54,570 nucleotides of DNA from an uncultured Clostridia bacterium (GTDB lineage Bacteria; Bacillota; Clostridia; Christensenellales; Borkfalkiaceae): positions 1 to 54,570 of the forward strand of contig CAMWME010000010.1 in NCBI GenBank assembly GCA_947175325.1, read 5' to 3'. Every line of letters begins with the position of its first letter. Positions within the stretch are counted from its first letter, which is position 1. The notes under the pieces were generated by a model. That model made no database searches. It had not been told where the DNA came from and worked only from the letters and a program-made list of their open reading frames with translations. The position numbers and the translations under genes are program-made. Positions 6,293-15,868 of this stretch are shown here, piece by piece.

Positions 6293-7345
6293 ATGAATTA
6301 TTTAACAAAAAAAATCAGTGTCGGCGGCGTCAAAATAGGCGGCGGTGAAAGCGTAAAAATCCAGTCAATGTGCACCACTAAGACTAGCAACGTTGAAAGC
6401 ACCGTCAGTCAAATTTCCGCGCTTGAAAACGCCGGCTGTGAAATTATAAGGGTGAGCGTTCTCGACGAGGAGGACGCCCGCGCCGTTAAAAACGTTAAAA
6501 GTAAAATAAATATCCCGCTCGTTGCCGATATTCATTTTTCTTCGCGCCTTGCCGTGCTTGCAATAGAAAACGGTGCGGATAAGGTACGCATAAACCCGGG
6601 AAATATCGGCGGCGATAAAGAAATTAAGCTCGTTGCCGACTGTATCAAGTCGCATAAAATTCCCGTCCGCGTCGGTGCTAATACCGGCAGTGTCGAAAAG
6701 GAGTTTCTCAACAAATACGGCAAAAACGAAAATTCTCTCGTAGAAAGCGCGCTTAAAAGCGTAGCCGCGCTTGAACTGTACGGTGTTAACGATATAGTCA
6801 TTTCCGTTAAGGCGTCGTCCGTGCCGCTCACAGTTAAGGCGTACAGACTTCTTGCCTCACGGACTGACTACCCCTTGCACTTGGGCGTAACCGAAGCGGG
6901 TACGGAGGAAATGGCGGTCGTTAAATCGTCAGCCGCTATGGGCGCGCTTCTTTTAGACGGAATAGGCGATACGATTCGCGTTTCAATTACCGACGACCCC
7001 GTAAAAGAGGTCGTTGCGGCAAGAAGACTTCTCCGCGCCGTCGGGCTTGACGAAAACTTCGTAAACGTAATTTCTTGTCCCACTTGCGGAAGATGCTTGT
7101 GGAATTCGATGGAGCTTGCCAAAAAGGTTACTGCGTTCGTTGAAAACAGTAAGAAGAAGTTAAAAATCGCCGTTATGGGCTGCGTGGTTAACGGACCGGG
7201 CGAAGCGAAGGATTGCGACTTGGGAATTGCCGGCGCGCAAGATTACTGTGTAATTTTTAAAAACGGCGAAATTGTAAGAAAGGTTTCGGCAGAGCTTGCC
7301 GAGGCAGAGTTTTTCAAGGAGATTAACGCGCTTTTAAATGACTGA
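6293..7345 (+). CDS. ispG: 4-hydroxy-3-methylbut-2-enyl diphosphate synthase (flavodoxin)
   Basis: 350 residues. Converts MEcPP to HMBPP in the MEP isoprenoid pathway, using a 4Fe-4S cluster. The N-terminal TIM barrel begins with VKIGGGESVKIQSM and has the loop VADIHFSSRLA and the motif RINPGNIGG. The C-terminal half carries the cluster ligands in CPTCGRC and GCVVNGPGEA (one Cys), with ADCDLGIAG-like KDCDLGIAG after. The last eight bases overlap the following PolC-like gene, so the two are co-transcribed. No Shine-Dalgarno; a -10-like TAATTT ends five bases before the ATG, suggesting a leaderless mRNA. Confidence 0.95.
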   Translation: MNYLTKKISVGGVKIGGGESVKIQSMCTTKTSNVESTVSQISALENAGCEIIRVSVLDEEDARAVKNVKSKINIPLVADIHFSSRLAVLAIENGADKVRINPGNIGGDKEIKLVADCIKSHKIPVRVGANTGSVEKEFLNKYGKNENSLVESALKSVAALELYGVNDIVISVKASSVPLTVKAYRLLASRTDYPLHLGVTEAGTEEMAVVKSSAAMGALLLDGIGDTIRVSITDDPVKEVVAARRLLRAVGLDENFVNVISCPTCGRCLWNSMELAKKVTAFVENSKKKLKIAVMGCVVNGPGEAKDCDLGIAGAQDYCVIFKNGEIVRKVSAELAEAEFFKEINALLND

Positions 7346-8870
7346 TGAAATTTTAAAAGAAATCCGTTCGGTCGGTAAAAATCTCAGACGCGCTATCTTG
7401 CGCGGGATTTCTTTGGACAGAGTAGGTAAAACCGTAACGGCAAATATAATTACCGACGCAGCGTTCACTGCGGCAGACCAAGCCGGTGCGGATGCAGTTA
7501 TAAGGAAGTACGTTCCTGCATACTTCCAAAGTAAAGTCTTAATATCAAAGCTTACCCCCGACGAGGAAATGGTAAAAAAGAAAATAGAAGATGCAGTTTC
7601 TTCGTGCTCCAAGGCGGTGTACGCTACGCTTTCTAAGGACGATATAAAAGTCAATAAAACGGAAGACGGCTTTTCCTATACCATAGCCGTTGCGCCGACC
7701 ATTGCTCCCGCAAACTTATGCGAGCGTGTAAACGAATATCTTCAAGGGCAGTTTTGCGGAAGCTTTTCGGGCGAGTGCGCCGTGTCAGAGAAAAACCTTC
7801 AAGATTTGGAAGTGGAGGAAAGACACGACGAAATCGAATTCGAAATGCCCGTCCGCACCTTTCAGATTGAAGACTTCAAAATTTTAGAGGGTGAAAAAAT
7901 CCGCACCACCGCCGTATATATGAGCGACTTGAACTTAGTCAGCGACGAGGTAATCTTGTGCGGAACTATCGAAGATATCCGTGAAAGAACTTATAAAAAC
8001 AAAAAGGATATCGAAAAAACGTATTATAGCTTCGTTTTATCGGACACCACTTCGAGGGCGCACGTAACGTATTTCCCTCGGCTTAAAACCATTGAAAAGA
8101 TTAAGCAGCTTAAAGTGGGGGACAGTATCGTTTGCACGGGCTTGAACGAATCCTTTAACGGTAACCTCCGCTATACGGCGAAAACTATCGACTTCGGGAA
8201 AACCCCAAAGGGGTTTGTTCCCGAAAAAAGAGCCTCCAAGCCCGTTCCCAAATACTATAAAACGGTAACGCCGCAGCCCTTTACCGACTACGAGCAGACT
8301 TTCCTTTTTACAGACAGAACTATCCCGTCTTGCCTTAAAGGGTACACCTTCGTCGTTTTCGATTTGGAAACGACGGGCTTGAATTCTTCACCCGTTTCGG
8401 GCAATATGGATAGAATTATCGAAATCGGCGCGTTCAAAATTTGCGACGGTGAAATAACCGAAAGTTTTTCGACTTTCGTTAACCCCGAAAGAAAGCTTTC
8501 CGACGAGATAATAAACCTTACCGGTATAACCGAAGATATGGTTGCGGACGCTCCCAAGACCGAAGAAGTTATGCCCGACTTCTACAAATTCTGTTACGGC
8601 AGTATTTTGGTGGGGCACAATGTCGCGGGCTTCGATTTTAAATTCGTAGACCATTATTGCGCTAACAGCGGTTATATATTGGAAAGAAAAATCATCGATA
8701 CTATTCCGCTTTCGCAAGAGCTTCTGTTCCTTTCCAACTATAAGCTGAACACCATTGCGGATAAATTCAATATTGAATTTAATCACCATCGGGCAATTGA
8801 CGACGCCCTCGCAACGGCGAAAATTTTCATTGAACTTATAAAAATGAAAAAATCTCTACCAAATTTCTAA
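7338..8870 (+). CDS. PolC-derived protein: N-terminal, OB and 3'-5' exonuclease domains only
   Basis: 510 residues; full PolC is about 1,430. Residues 1-160 match the PolC N-terminal region. An OB domain follows at about 200-295 (VILCGTIEDIRERTYKNKK ... VGDSIVCTGL). The exonuclease domain spans about 335-505 and is intact: FDLETTGL (Exo I), HNVAGFDFKF (Exo II) and HHRAIDDA (Exo III), i.e. the DEDDh set. The PHP segment that normally flanks the exonuclease (HLHT motif) is missing on both sides, and the protein stops where the polymerase palm, thumb and fingers should follow. The gene is in the canonical polC place between ispG and rimP. It probably acts as a proofreading or repair nuclease; a true replicative polymerase must be encoded elsewhere. 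Confidence 0.85.
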   Translation: MTDEILKEIRSVGKNLRRAILRGISLDRVGKTVTANIITDAAFTAADQAGADAVIRKYVPAYFQSKVLISKLTPDEEMVKKKIEDAVSSCSKAVYATLSKDDIKVNKTEDGFSYTIAVAPTIAPANLCERVNEYLQGQFCGSFSGECAVSEKNLQDLEVEERHDEIEFEMPVRTFQIEDFKILEGEKIRTTAVYMSDLNLVSDEVILCGTIEDIRERTYKNKKDIEKTYYSFVLSDTTSRAHVTYFPRLKTIEKIKQLKVGDSIVCTGLNESFNGNLRYTAKTIDFGKTPKGFVPEKRASKPVPKYYKTVTPQPFTDYEQTFLFTDRTIPSCLKGYTFVVFDLETTGLNSSPVSGNMDRIIEIGAFKICDGEITESFSTFVNPERKLSDEIINLTGITEDMVADAPKTEEVMPDFYKFCYGSILVGHNVAGFDFKFVDHYCANSGYILERKIIDTIPLSQELLFLSNYKLNTIADKFNIEFNHHRAIDDALATAKIFIELIKMKKSLPNF

Positions 8871-8886
8871 TAATTTCAAAAAACGC

Positions 8887-8915
8887 TTGCATTTTCAAGG
8901 TCTGTATGTTACAAT
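8887..8915 (+). promoter_or_regulatory. Promoter of the rimP-nusA-infB operon
   Basis: TTGCAT (8887-8892), 17 bases, TACAAT (8910-8915). Start expected near 8922, giving a leader of about 68 bases. Confidence 0.75.
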
Positions 8916-8918
8916 TTA

Positions 8919-8971
8919 CTCAACCTTAATCGTAAGTTAAGATTGAGTGCCTTGACCTAAGGCACTCAATC
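8919..8971 (+). promoter_or_regulatory. rimP leader with two overlapping hairpins
   Basis: A perfect 13-bp hairpin GATTGAGTGCCTT / AAGGCACTCAATC (loop GACCT, 8941-8971) stands 18 bases before the rimP ATG. Its 5' arm shares GATTGAG with an alternative helix CTCAACCTTAA / TTAAGATTGAG (8919-8929 / 8937-8947, one mismatch), so only one can form. The strong hairpin is followed by GTTGTTTAAG, at best a weak terminator. Leaders controlling rimP-nusA operons are known in other bacteria. Confidence 0.5.
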
Positions 8972-8989
8972 GTTGTTTAAGAGGGAGTT

Positions 8990-9448
8990 ATGCAAGTAAA
9001 ACCCGTAAAAGAAATAACGGAATTTCTTGAAAAAATCGCAACACCTATGGGTATCGAAATAGTGGAAGTGGAGTGGAACGATAAAGCCGCTGCTTTAACC
9101 GTTTACATTGAAACGGAAACGGGCGTCGACCTTGACACTTGTGAAAAATTCCACAACGCTATTTTGGACCCCATTGACGAGCTTGACCCCACTTTCGACG
9201 CACCCTATACGCTGAACGTTTCGAGCCCGGGCTTGGACCGTCCTTTTAAAACCGTAAGGGACTTTGAAAGGAATTTGGGAAAAGAAGTTGAACTTAAACT
9301 TTACGCACCCTTGAAGGGTCAGAAGTTTATAGAAGGTTTTTTAACGGACTTCGACGAAAACTCGGTAACCGTAAAAACCGACAAGGAAGAAATAAAGATA
9401 AGCCGCAATAAAATTGCGAAGATTAACAAAGCTATAAAATTCGATTAA
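8990..9448 (+). CDS. rimP: Ribosome maturation factor RimP
   Basis: 152 residues, normal length. Binds the 30S subunit and assists late assembly around S19 and S12. The N-terminal domain has GIEIVEVEW and the hallmark LNVSSPGLDRPF (about 77-88); the C-terminal SH3-like domain has FLTDFDENSVTVKT and IKISRNKIAKINKAI. It opens the classical rimP-nusA-ylxR-ylxQ-infB-rbfA operon. Ribosome binding site AGAGGGAG is strong. Confidence 0.95.
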   Translation: MQVKPVKEITEFLEKIATPMGIEIVEVEWNDKAAALTVYIETETGVDLDTCEKFHNAILDPIDELDPTFDAPYTLNVSSPGLDRPFKTVRDFERNLGKEVELKLYAPLKGQKFIEGFLTDFDENSVTVKTDKEEIKISRNKIAKINKAIKFD

Positions 9449-9491
9449 AACTAACTAATATAAACCTAAAAAAATTTTCGGGAGAAATAAA

Positions 9492-10595
9492 ATGATTAAT
9501 AAAGACTTTTTTGCCGCACTTCAAGATTTGGAAAAGGAAAAAGGCATTCCTCAAGAGGTGTTTTTAGAGGCGCTTTCAAACGCCCTCATTTCGGCTTGCA
9601 AAAAACAGTATGCGGGCACCGTAGGTACCGTTGAAATTAAAATGAACCCCGAAAAGGGCTCGATAGATTTCTACATGGTTAAAACCATAGTCGCAGAGGT
9701 TATCGACCCCGAAAACGAAATCACGCTTGAAAAGGCGCGTGAAGTTAAAAAGAGCTATAAGCTCGGCGACAAATACACTGAAAAAATCGTTCCCAAAGAT
9801 TTCAGTCGTATCGCCGCACAGACTGCAAAGCAAGTTATCTTGCAAAAGCTTCACGAAACCGAGCGCGACGCCGCTATGAACGAGTTCTCCGATAAAGAGG
9901 GAGAGCTTCTCGTCGGCATCGTAAGAAAAATCGACGCAAAGAACGTTTACATCGAACTCGGCAAAGGTCAAGTCGAAGGCTTAATGATGCCCTCCGACCA
10001 AGTGCCCGGTGAAACCTACAACGTAAACGACAAAATAAAAGTATTCGTTAAGCGCATTAAAAGCGGATTCCACGGCGCGCAAGTTCTCGTCAGCCGTTCG
10101 GCTCCCGGTTTGGTGAGAAAGCTTTTCGAAGACGAAGTTCCCGAAATCAAGCAAGGCACCGTCGTTATCAAGTCCATCAGCCGCGAAGCTGGTGAAAGAA
10201 CCAAAATCGCCATCTATTCCGAGGACGAAAGGGTTGACGCTATCGGCTCGTGCGTCGGCAACAAGGGCGCAAGGGTAAACGCAATAGTCGAAGAGCTTAA
10301 AGGCGAAAAAATCGACATTATTCCTTGGAGTGAAAACCCCTTGGAATTTATCGCAAAGGCGTTATCTCCCGCAAAGGTCATTTCGGTAACCCAGCTTGAC
10401 GGCGAAAAGACGGCTATGGCAGTCGTTCCCGACGATAAGCTTTCCCTTGCCATAGGTAAGAACGGACAGAACGCCCGCCTTGCCGTAAGACTTACGGGTT
10501 GGAAAATAGACGTTAAAAGTCAGTCCGCCGCAGAAAAGCTCGGCTTGACTGCCGGTATCGAAGATACGGAAGAGAGTTTGGAAGAAGATATCTAA
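9492..10595 (+). CDS. nusA: Transcription termination/antitermination factor NusA
   Basis: 367 residues, the short Bacillota form without the acidic C-terminal repeats of enterobacteria. Residues 1-125 bind RNA polymerase, an S1 domain follows at about 130-200 (GIVRKIDAKNVYIELGKGQ), then KH1 (AGERTKIAIYSED ... CVGNKGARVNAI) and KH2 (AIGKNGQNARLAVRLTGW). It modulates pausing and intrinsic termination, and may act on the leader of its own operon. The stop TAA overlaps the ATG of ylxR by one base. Confidence 0.95.
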   Translation: MINKDFFAALQDLEKEKGIPQEVFLEALSNALISACKKQYAGTVGTVEIKMNPEKGSIDFYMVKTIVAEVIDPENEITLEKAREVKKSYKLGDKYTEKIVPKDFSRIAAQTAKQVILQKLHETERDAAMNEFSDKEGELLVGIVRKIDAKNVYIELGKGQVEGLMMPSDQVPGETYNVNDKIKVFVKRIKSGFHGAQVLVSRSAPGLVRKLFEDEVPEIKQGTVVIKSISREAGERTKIAIYSEDERVDAIGSCVGNKGARVNAIVEELKGEKIDIIPWSENPLEFIAKALSPAKVISVTQLDGEKTAMAVVPDDKLSLAIGKNGQNARLAVRLTGWKIDVKSQSAAEKLGLTAGIEDTEESLEEDI

Positions 10596-10870
10596 TGTCA
10601 GAAAAGAAAGTACCGCTGAGAATGTGCCTCTCTTGCAGAGAGCTTAAAGAAAAAAAGGCTATGCTCCGCGTGGTCAAAAACGCAGAGGGCAAAATTTTCA
10701 TTGACTTTTCTTCTAAGGCTTCGGGGCGCGGTGCATACGTGTGCGATAATCCCGACTGCATAAAGAAGCTAAGAAAACAGCGTATTTTAAACAAAGTGTT
10801 TTCTTGCGCGGTGGAAGAAGAAATTTACGCCGCAATAGAGGAGGAATACTTTGGCAAACAGCAAAATTGA
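10595..10870 (+). CDS. rnpM: YlxR/RnpM family RNA-binding protein (DUF448)
   Basis: 91 residues. It has the two family motifs: PLRMCLSCRELKEKKAMLRVV at the start (written without the first Met here) and SGRGAYVCDNPDCIKK in the centre. In B. subtilis this protein has been linked to control of RNase P, hence the name RnpM. Four Cys in CxxC-like spacing are present but not all members bind metal. Coupled by one-base overlap to nusA and by a 20-base overlap to ylxQ. Confidence 0.9.
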   Translation: MSEKKVPLRMCLSCRELKEKKAMLRVVKNAEGKIFIDFSSKASGRGAYVCDNPDCIKKLRKQRILNKVFSCAVEEEIYAAIEEEYFGKQQN

Positions 10871-11174
10871 AACTTATATAGGCTTTTGCATAAAGTCGGG
10901 TAAAATTTCCCTCGGCTCGGGTGCTATCGACACCTTAAAGGGCGGGGTAAAGCTTCTTATCCTCGACGGTACGGCGGCGAAAAATTCCCAAAGACTTGCC
11001 CTTAAATTTCAAAACCGCTTCAATTGCCCCTTGATAATCTGTAAGTCGGGCTTTGAACGCGTCGTTAACCGTGAGGGCGCAAAGCTTGCCGCCATACGCG
11101 ACGAAGAACTTTCAAAAGCAATTTTGCAAAATTTAGACGGAAACTACGAATTATATGCCGGAGGCAGTATTTAA
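10851..11174 (+). CDS. ylxQ: L7Ae-family RNA-binding protein YlxQ
   Basis: 107 residues with the L7Ae/L30e fold: SKIETYIGFCIKSGKISLGSGA at the start, VKLLILDGTAAKNSQRLALKF in the centre and LAAIRDEELSKAIL at the end. Members bind kink-turn RNA; the cellular role in this operon is uncertain. The start codon is TTG, preceded by GAGGAGG at the right distance, inside the end of ylxR. The last residues run to within two bases of infB. Confidence 0.88.
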   Translation: MANSKIETYIGFCIKSGKISLGSGAIDTLKGGVKLLILDGTAAKNSQRLALKFQNRFNCPLIICKSGFERVVNREGAKLAAIRDEELSKAILQNLDGNYELYAGGSI

Positions 11175-11176
11175 AT

Positions 11177-13699
11177 ATGGCAAAAAAATACGAGAATATT
11201 GAAAATATTAGTAAGCTGATATCGGGCGGCGCGCTGTCGGAGCTTAACAAAAAAGTTTCCGCAGCGGAAAAGTCTGCTTCCGATATTTTAAAAAAGCTGA
11301 ACGATATGGAGGCGGCTATCAAGCAGAAGAAGCTTGAAGAAGAACAAGCCGCCGCAAGAGAAGCTGCCGAGGCGTTAAAGGCGCAAGAGGAGAAAATCGC
11401 GCTTGAAAATAAACCGACGGAAGAAAAGGTTGAAGCACCCGCCCCCGCGGAGCAACCCGAAAAGCCCGCTCAAAAGCCGCAAGAACCCGCAGCGGCATCT
11501 TCGCAACCCGCTAAACCTTCCAACCCCGCAATCGTCGGGCATATCAATTTACAGAATACCCGCGGCGGGCAGTATATAAATAACGGCAGACCTCAAAAAA
11601 CGGAAAACAAAACGTTTATCAACCGTGACACCCGTCCTCCGAGAGATAAAAACGCGTCAGCTCCCCGCGGCGGACAAAGTCCCCGTCCCGCAGTCGGCTC
11701 GCGTTACACGGCACCCGCTCCGGCGCCCGCACCCCTTCCCACGAAAAATAAGAACTTCGGACCCGACAAAAAGAAAGGTTTCGAAAAAACTTACGTTGAA
11801 AAAGATAAGAAGACAATGTCCAAGCGCGCACTCGTTAAGCAGCAAGGTGCAAGCATCGAGGACTTTGACGAGAATAAGAGCGGTTACAGAAAGTTAAGGG
11901 TTAAAAAGGATAAAACCAAGGCAGCTCCCACTATAAAGATTGAGCACGCAGTGGTTACCACGAACGATATTCCCATTAAAACCCTTTCCGAAAAAATCGG
12001 TATAACGGCAAGCGTAATCGTAAAACGCCTTTTCAACGAGGGCGTTATGAGTACGGTAAACGACTCCATCGACTACGATACCGCGGCGTTAATTGCCGCA
12101 GACTTCGGCGTAGAGCTTGAATACAAGCCCGAAAAGACGGCGGAAGAAGTTCTTTTCGAACAGCAAGCGGACACCTTCGAGGAAATCGAAAAGCTCGTTC
12201 CTCGCGCACCCGTCGTTACCGTTATGGGCCACGTTGACCATGGTAAAACGTCCCTTCTCGATTATATTAGAAAGACCAAGGTTACCGCCGGTGAAGCGGG
12301 CGGAATAACCCAGCACATCGGCGCATATACCGTTAAGGTAGGGGATAAAGGTATAACATTTATTGATACCCCCGGACACGAAGCGTTTACGGCTATGCGT
12401 GCCCGCGGCGCACAAGTTACGGATATAGTTATCCTCGTCGTTGCGGCTGACGACGGAATTATGCCTCAGACGATTGAAGCAATCAACCACGCAAAGGCAG
12501 CGGGCGTTGAAATTATAGTTGCAATAAACAAAATGGATAAGACGGGCGCAAACCCCGACAAGATAAAGCAAGAGCTTATGCGCTATGAAATTTTCCCCGA
12601 AGATTACGGCGGTAAAACCATAGTTTGCCCTATTTCTTGTAAAACGGGTGAGGGTATTGATAACCTTCTTGAAAGTCTTATCTTGCTTGCAGAAACCAAG
12701 GAACTTCTTGCCAACCCCGAAAAGGAGGCAAGGGGCATAGTAATTGAAGCCCGCCTCGATAAAGGCAAGGGTCCCGTTGCAACTGTCCTCATTCAGAACG
12801 GTACGCTCCACACCGGCGACAATATAATCTGCGGTTTGGTTACGGGTAAAGTCCGCGCCATGATAGACGATAACGGTAAAACCGTTAAGGAAGCGGGTCC
12901 TTCCGTTGCCGTCAACATTTTAGGACTTGAAGACGTTCCGAATTCCGGCGATACCATAAACGCCGTATCTCAAGCGCTTATGAAGCAAGTTATCGGCGAA
13001 AGAAAGGATAAGATTAGCCTTGAAAAAGTCAAGTCCCGCGTAAAGACGGACTTGAACGAAGCATTCGGCAACCTTCCCGACGAACAGCTTAAAAACCTCA
13101 ACCTCATTATTAAGGGCGACGTGCAAGGCTCTGTTGAAGCCGTTAAACAGTCCGTCGTTAAGCTCTCTAACGAGGAAGTGCAAGTTAAGGTTATTCACAG
13201 TGCAGCGGGCGCGGTTACAGAAACCGACGTTATGCTTGCCGAAAGTGCCGGTGCAATAATTCTCTGCTTCAACGTTCGTCCCGACGCAAAGGCGAAAGCC
13301 CTTGCCGAAAGAAGCAAAGTGGACGTCAGAACTTACAGAATTATTTACGAGCTTTTGGACGATATGACGGCGGCGCTCAAAGGAATGCGCGCACCTAAGT
13401 ATCAAGAAGTGCTTCTCGGCAAATGCGAAGTTCGTCAAACTTTCAAAATTACGGGTGCCGGCAATATTGCGGGCTGCTACGTTACCGAAGGTAAAATCGT
13501 GCGCGGCGGCAAGCTCAGAATATACCGCGAGGATATTCTTATCGTCGAAGGCGGCGTAAGACAGCTTAAACGCTTTAAAGACGACGTCAAGGAAGTTGCG
13601 GCGGGCTTTGAATGCGGTTGCGCTATCGAAGGTTTCAACGAGATAAAAATCGGCGATATTATAGAGTGCTATCAAATAGAAGAAGTAGCGCAAAATTAA
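11177..13699 (+). CDS. infB: Translation initiation factor IF-2
   Basis: 840 residues. A GTPase that places initiator tRNA on the 30S subunit. The first 230 residues are low-complexity (Ala/Glu/Lys, then Pro/Arg/Gly), followed by an IF2_N helix domain ([20 protein letters not shown], about 258-277). The G domain begins near residue 345: GHVDHGKTS (G1), [10 protein letters not shown] (switch), DTPGHEAF (G3), NKMDK (G4), SCKTGEGI (G5). The C-terminal C1 and C2 domains that bind fMet-tRNA follow ([10 protein letters not shown]). Complete and normal. Two bases after ylxQ and twelve before rbfA. Confidence 0.96.
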   Translation: MAKKYENIENISKLISGGALSELNKKVSAAEKSASDILKKLNDMEAAIKQKKLEEEQAAAREAAEALKAQEEKIALENKPTEEKVEAPAPAEQPEKPAQKPQEPAAASSQPAKPSNPAIVGHINLQNTRGGQYINNGRPQKTENKTFINRDTRPPRDKNASAPRGGQSPRPAVGSRYTAPAPAPAPLPTKNKNFGPDKKKGFEKTYVEKDKKTMSKRALVKQQGASIEDFDENKSGYRKLRVKKDKTKAAPTIKIEHAVVTTNDIPIKTLSEKIGITASVIVKRLFNEGVMSTVNDSIDYDTAALIAADFGVELEYKPEKTAEEVLFEQQADTFEEIEKLVPRAPVVTVMGHVDHGKTSLLDYIRKTKVTAGEAGGITQHIGAYTVKVGDKGITFIDTPGHEAFTAMRARGAQVTDIVILVVAADDGIMPQTIEAINHAKAAGVEIIVAINKMDKTGANPDKIKQELMRYEIFPEDYGGKTIVCPISCKTGEGIDNLLESLILLAETKELLANPEKEARGIVIEARLDKGKGPVATVLIQNGTLHTGDNIICGLVTGKVRAMIDDNGKTVKEAGPSVAVNILGLEDVPNSGDTINAVSQALMKQVIGERKDKISLEKVKSRVKTDLNEAFGNLPDEQLKNLNLIIKGDVQGSVEAVKQSVVKLSNEEVQVKVIHSAAGAVTETDVMLAESAGAIILCFNVRPDAKAKALAERSKVDVRTYRIIYELLDDMTAALKGMRAPKYQEVLLGKCEVRQTFKITGAGNIAGCYVTEGKIVRGGKLRIYREDILIVEGGVRQLKRFKDDVKEVAAGFECGCAIEGFNEIKIGDIIECYQIEEVAQN

Positions 13700-13711
13700 C
13701 GGAGAAACACA

Positions 13712-14074
13712 ATGAAAGGAGTAAGGGGAGAACGCCTTGCGGGCGAATTTCAAAAGGAAATTTCCTCAATAATTTCTTTAAAACTCAGAAGCGATTATCC
13801 ACGACTTTCGGCAATAATCAGCGTAACGGAAGTGGACGTTGCCCCCGACTTGAAGAGCGCGAAAGTGTATATCAGCATTTTCGATACTGATAAAGAAAGG
13901 GCGGAAGAAAGCTTTTCGATAATTAAGGAAAACGCGGGGCAAATCCGCCACGAGCTTTCCAAAGTTATGCATTTAAGAACGGTACCCGAGCTTCGCGTAT
14001 TTAAGGACGGAAGTATGGAGTACGGCGAAAAGATAGATAAAATTCTTTTCGACCTCGGGAAAAAAGATGAATAA
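13712..14074 (+). CDS. rbfA: 30S ribosome-binding factor A
   Basis: 120 residues with a single KH-like domain. Needed for late 16S rRNA maturation and cold growth. Motifs: GVRGERLAGEFQKEISSII at the start, ITVTEVDVAPDLKSAKVYI-like VTEVDVAPDLKSAKVYISIF, and LRTVPELRVFKDGSMEYGE near the end. The longer forms have a C-terminal tail that is missing here. Overlaps the DHH gene by eight bases. Confidence 0.93.
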   Translation: MKGVRGERLAGEFQKEISSIISLKLRSDYPRLSAIISVTEVDVAPDLKSAKVYISIFDTDKERAEESFSIIKENAGQIRHELSKVMHLRTVPELRVFKDGSMEYGEKIDKILFDLGKKDE

Positions 14075-15026
14075 TACCTTAGATGAAATAATCGCAAAAT
14101 TAAACGGCGCAAACAACGTTGCAATTTTTTGCCACGGCCGCCCCGACGGCGACGCTTTGGGCAGTGGGCTTGCGCTGTGCCTTGCGCTTAAATCAATGGG
14201 TAAAACGGCGTATATGTGTTGTGACGACGCGCCGTCCGAAAAGTTCTCTTTTATTCCCGCGATGCAAGAAGTAAAAAGCGAGCTTCCGAATATAGAATAC
14301 GACTTAATGGTAAGCGTTGACTGCGCGGACTTAACGCGCCTCGGCAGCTTTGCCAAAAGATACGCTAAATTTAAGGGCGTTACGATTAATTTAGACCATC
14401 ACGTTTCAAACGACGGATACGGCAAGTTCAACTACGTTGAAGTTTGCCCCGCAAGCAGTGAAATAGTAGCTTTACTTTTCCAAAAAGCGGGCTATACGGT
14501 AAACGAAGAAATAGCTAATCTTTTAATGCTCGGGCTTATTACCGACAGCGGCAATTTTACTCACCTTGACGTAAGCGAAAGAACCTATAATATCGGTGCA
14601 TATTTAAGAAGCAAAGGCGCGGATATGTATACGATAAACTACAATATGTTCTCGCGTCAGCCCAAGGAAAGAGCAATTCTGTACGGCAAAGTAATGTCTA
14701 AAATGCGCTTCTATTTGGAAGATAAGCTTGCGTTAATCGTTATTCCCAACGCGGACTTAGTTAAGGCGGGCTCGGATACGGGGCTTACCGAAGGCTTCGT
14801 TGACTTCCCTCTGACTATTGACGGAGTGGAGGTTGCGGCATCTCTTATGGAATACAAGCCCAACCTTTACAAAATTTCTTTAAGAAGCAAGGGCAAAGTA
14901 AACGTAAACGAGGTCGCCGTAGGTTTCGGCGGCGGCGGGCACGTGCTTGCAAGCGGTTGCCTTTTGGGCGGACCACTTGAAGAAGTCCTTGAAAAATTAA
15001 CTTACGCAGTATATCAAGCTTTATGA
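14067..15026 (+). CDS. nrnA: DHH-family nanoRNase/pAp phosphatase (NrnA-like)
   Basis: 319 residues. A Mn-dependent phosphodiesterase that degrades oligoribonucleotides of a few bases and 3'-phosphoadenosine 5'-phosphate. Metal-site motifs are all present: CHGRPDGDALGS (about 22-33), SVDCADLTRLG, LDHHVSN (the DHH motif) and LITDSGNF. The C-terminal DHHA1 substrate domain has VGFGGGGHVLASG, the usual GGGGHxxAAG. In this operon position NrnA homologues are common in Clostridia. Four-base overlap with truB. Confidence 0.9.
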   Translation: MNNTLDEIIAKLNGANNVAIFCHGRPDGDALGSGLALCLALKSMGKTAYMCCDDAPSEKFSFIPAMQEVKSELPNIEYDLMVSVDCADLTRLGSFAKRYAKFKGVTINLDHHVSNDGYGKFNYVEVCPASSEIVALLFQKAGYTVNEEIANLLMLGLITDSGNFTHLDVSERTYNIGAYLRSKGADMYTINYNMFSRQPKERAILYGKVMSKMRFYLEDKLALIVIPNADLVKAGSDTGLTEGFVDFPLTIDGVEVAASLMEYKPNLYKISLRSKGKVNVNEVAVGFGGGGHVLASGCLLGGPLEEVLEKLTYAVYQAL

Positions 15027-15868
15027 CGGGTTTTATCAACTTGAACAAGGCGGCGGGGGCAAGCTCCGCAAAAGAAGTATCGGTAATAAAGCGTTTAACG
15101 GATACCCCTTGCGGGCATATGGGCACGCTTGACCCGATGGCTTCGGGCGTTCTTCCCGTTGCCATAGGCAACGCCGCACGGCTTTTCGATTATTTCTTGG
15201 ATAAACACAAAAAATACGTTGCAACCTTCCGTTTCGGCGTCGACAGCGACACTTTGGATACCACGGGGACCGTAATAGAAAACGTCGGCCGAGTTCCTTC
15301 CAAAGAGGAAATAGAAGGTGTTTTGCAGCAGTTTTTGGGCGAAATTTCTCAAGTTCCTCCAAGGTACAGCGCGAAGAATATTTCGGGCAAACGCGGCTAC
15401 GAATTAGCGCGGGCTGGCGTAGAATTCTCTCTACCTCCCAAAACCGTAAAAATTTATGCATTAAAAGTCTTTGACAATACGGCAAATGACTGCTATGATT
15501 TTGAAATAGAGTGTGGCGGCGGAACGTATATCCGCTCGCTTGCGCGCGATATCGCGCAAAAACTCGGTACACACGCCGTGATGAGTTCGCTAATAAGAAC
15601 TCAAAGCGGAGCGTTTTCTATCGAAAATTCGGTAAAAAGCGAAGATTTAACTGAAGAAAATTTTAAGAACCACGTTATACCTACTGAAAGTTTATTGCCG
15701 TTTGACAGCATTTATCCCGACGAAAAGACGGGTTTTAAGCTGTTCAACGGTTTGGCTGTAAGCTGTGAAAGGCCGGACGGAATTTATAAAATTTATAAAG
15801 GCGGCGTCTTTTACGGACTTGCAGAAGTTAAACAATCAATTTTAAAGGTGAGGACAAAATTATGTTAG
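15023..15868 (+). CDS. truB: tRNA pseudouridine(55) synthase
   Basis: 281 residues. Makes pseudouridine 55 in the T loop of tRNAs. Catalytic Asp lies in GHMGTLDPMASGVLP (Asp about 39); KxxGxSS-like INLNKAAGASSAKE opens the fold; RYSAKNISGKRGYELAR and GGGTYIRSLARDI are the tRNA-binding motifs. The end (FNGLAVSCERPDGIYKIY) is the TruB_C/PUA-like part. Note that the tRNA-Gly of this window has C rather than T at position 55, so it cannot be a substrate. Confidence 0.94.
   Translation: MTGFINLNKAAGASSAKEVSVIKRLTDTPCGHMGTLDPMASGVLPVAIGNAARLFDYFLDKHKKYVATFRFGVDSDTLDTTGTVIENVGRVPSKEEIEGVLQQFLGEISQVPPRYSAKNISGKRGYELARAGVEFSLPPKTVKIYALKVFDNTANDCYDFEIECGGGTYIRSLARDIAQKLGTHAVMSSLIRTQSGAFSIENSVKSEDLTEENFKNHVIPTESLLPFDSIYPDEKTGFKLFNGLAVSCERPDGIYKIYKGGVFYGLAEVKQSILKVRTKLC

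Noticed and set aside
12089-13753. Long minus-strand ORFs of 240 and 277 residues inside infB
   Set aside because: Antisense of a highly conserved gene; compositions rich in Asn, Phe and Val are typical of reverse-frame shadows in this codon usage.
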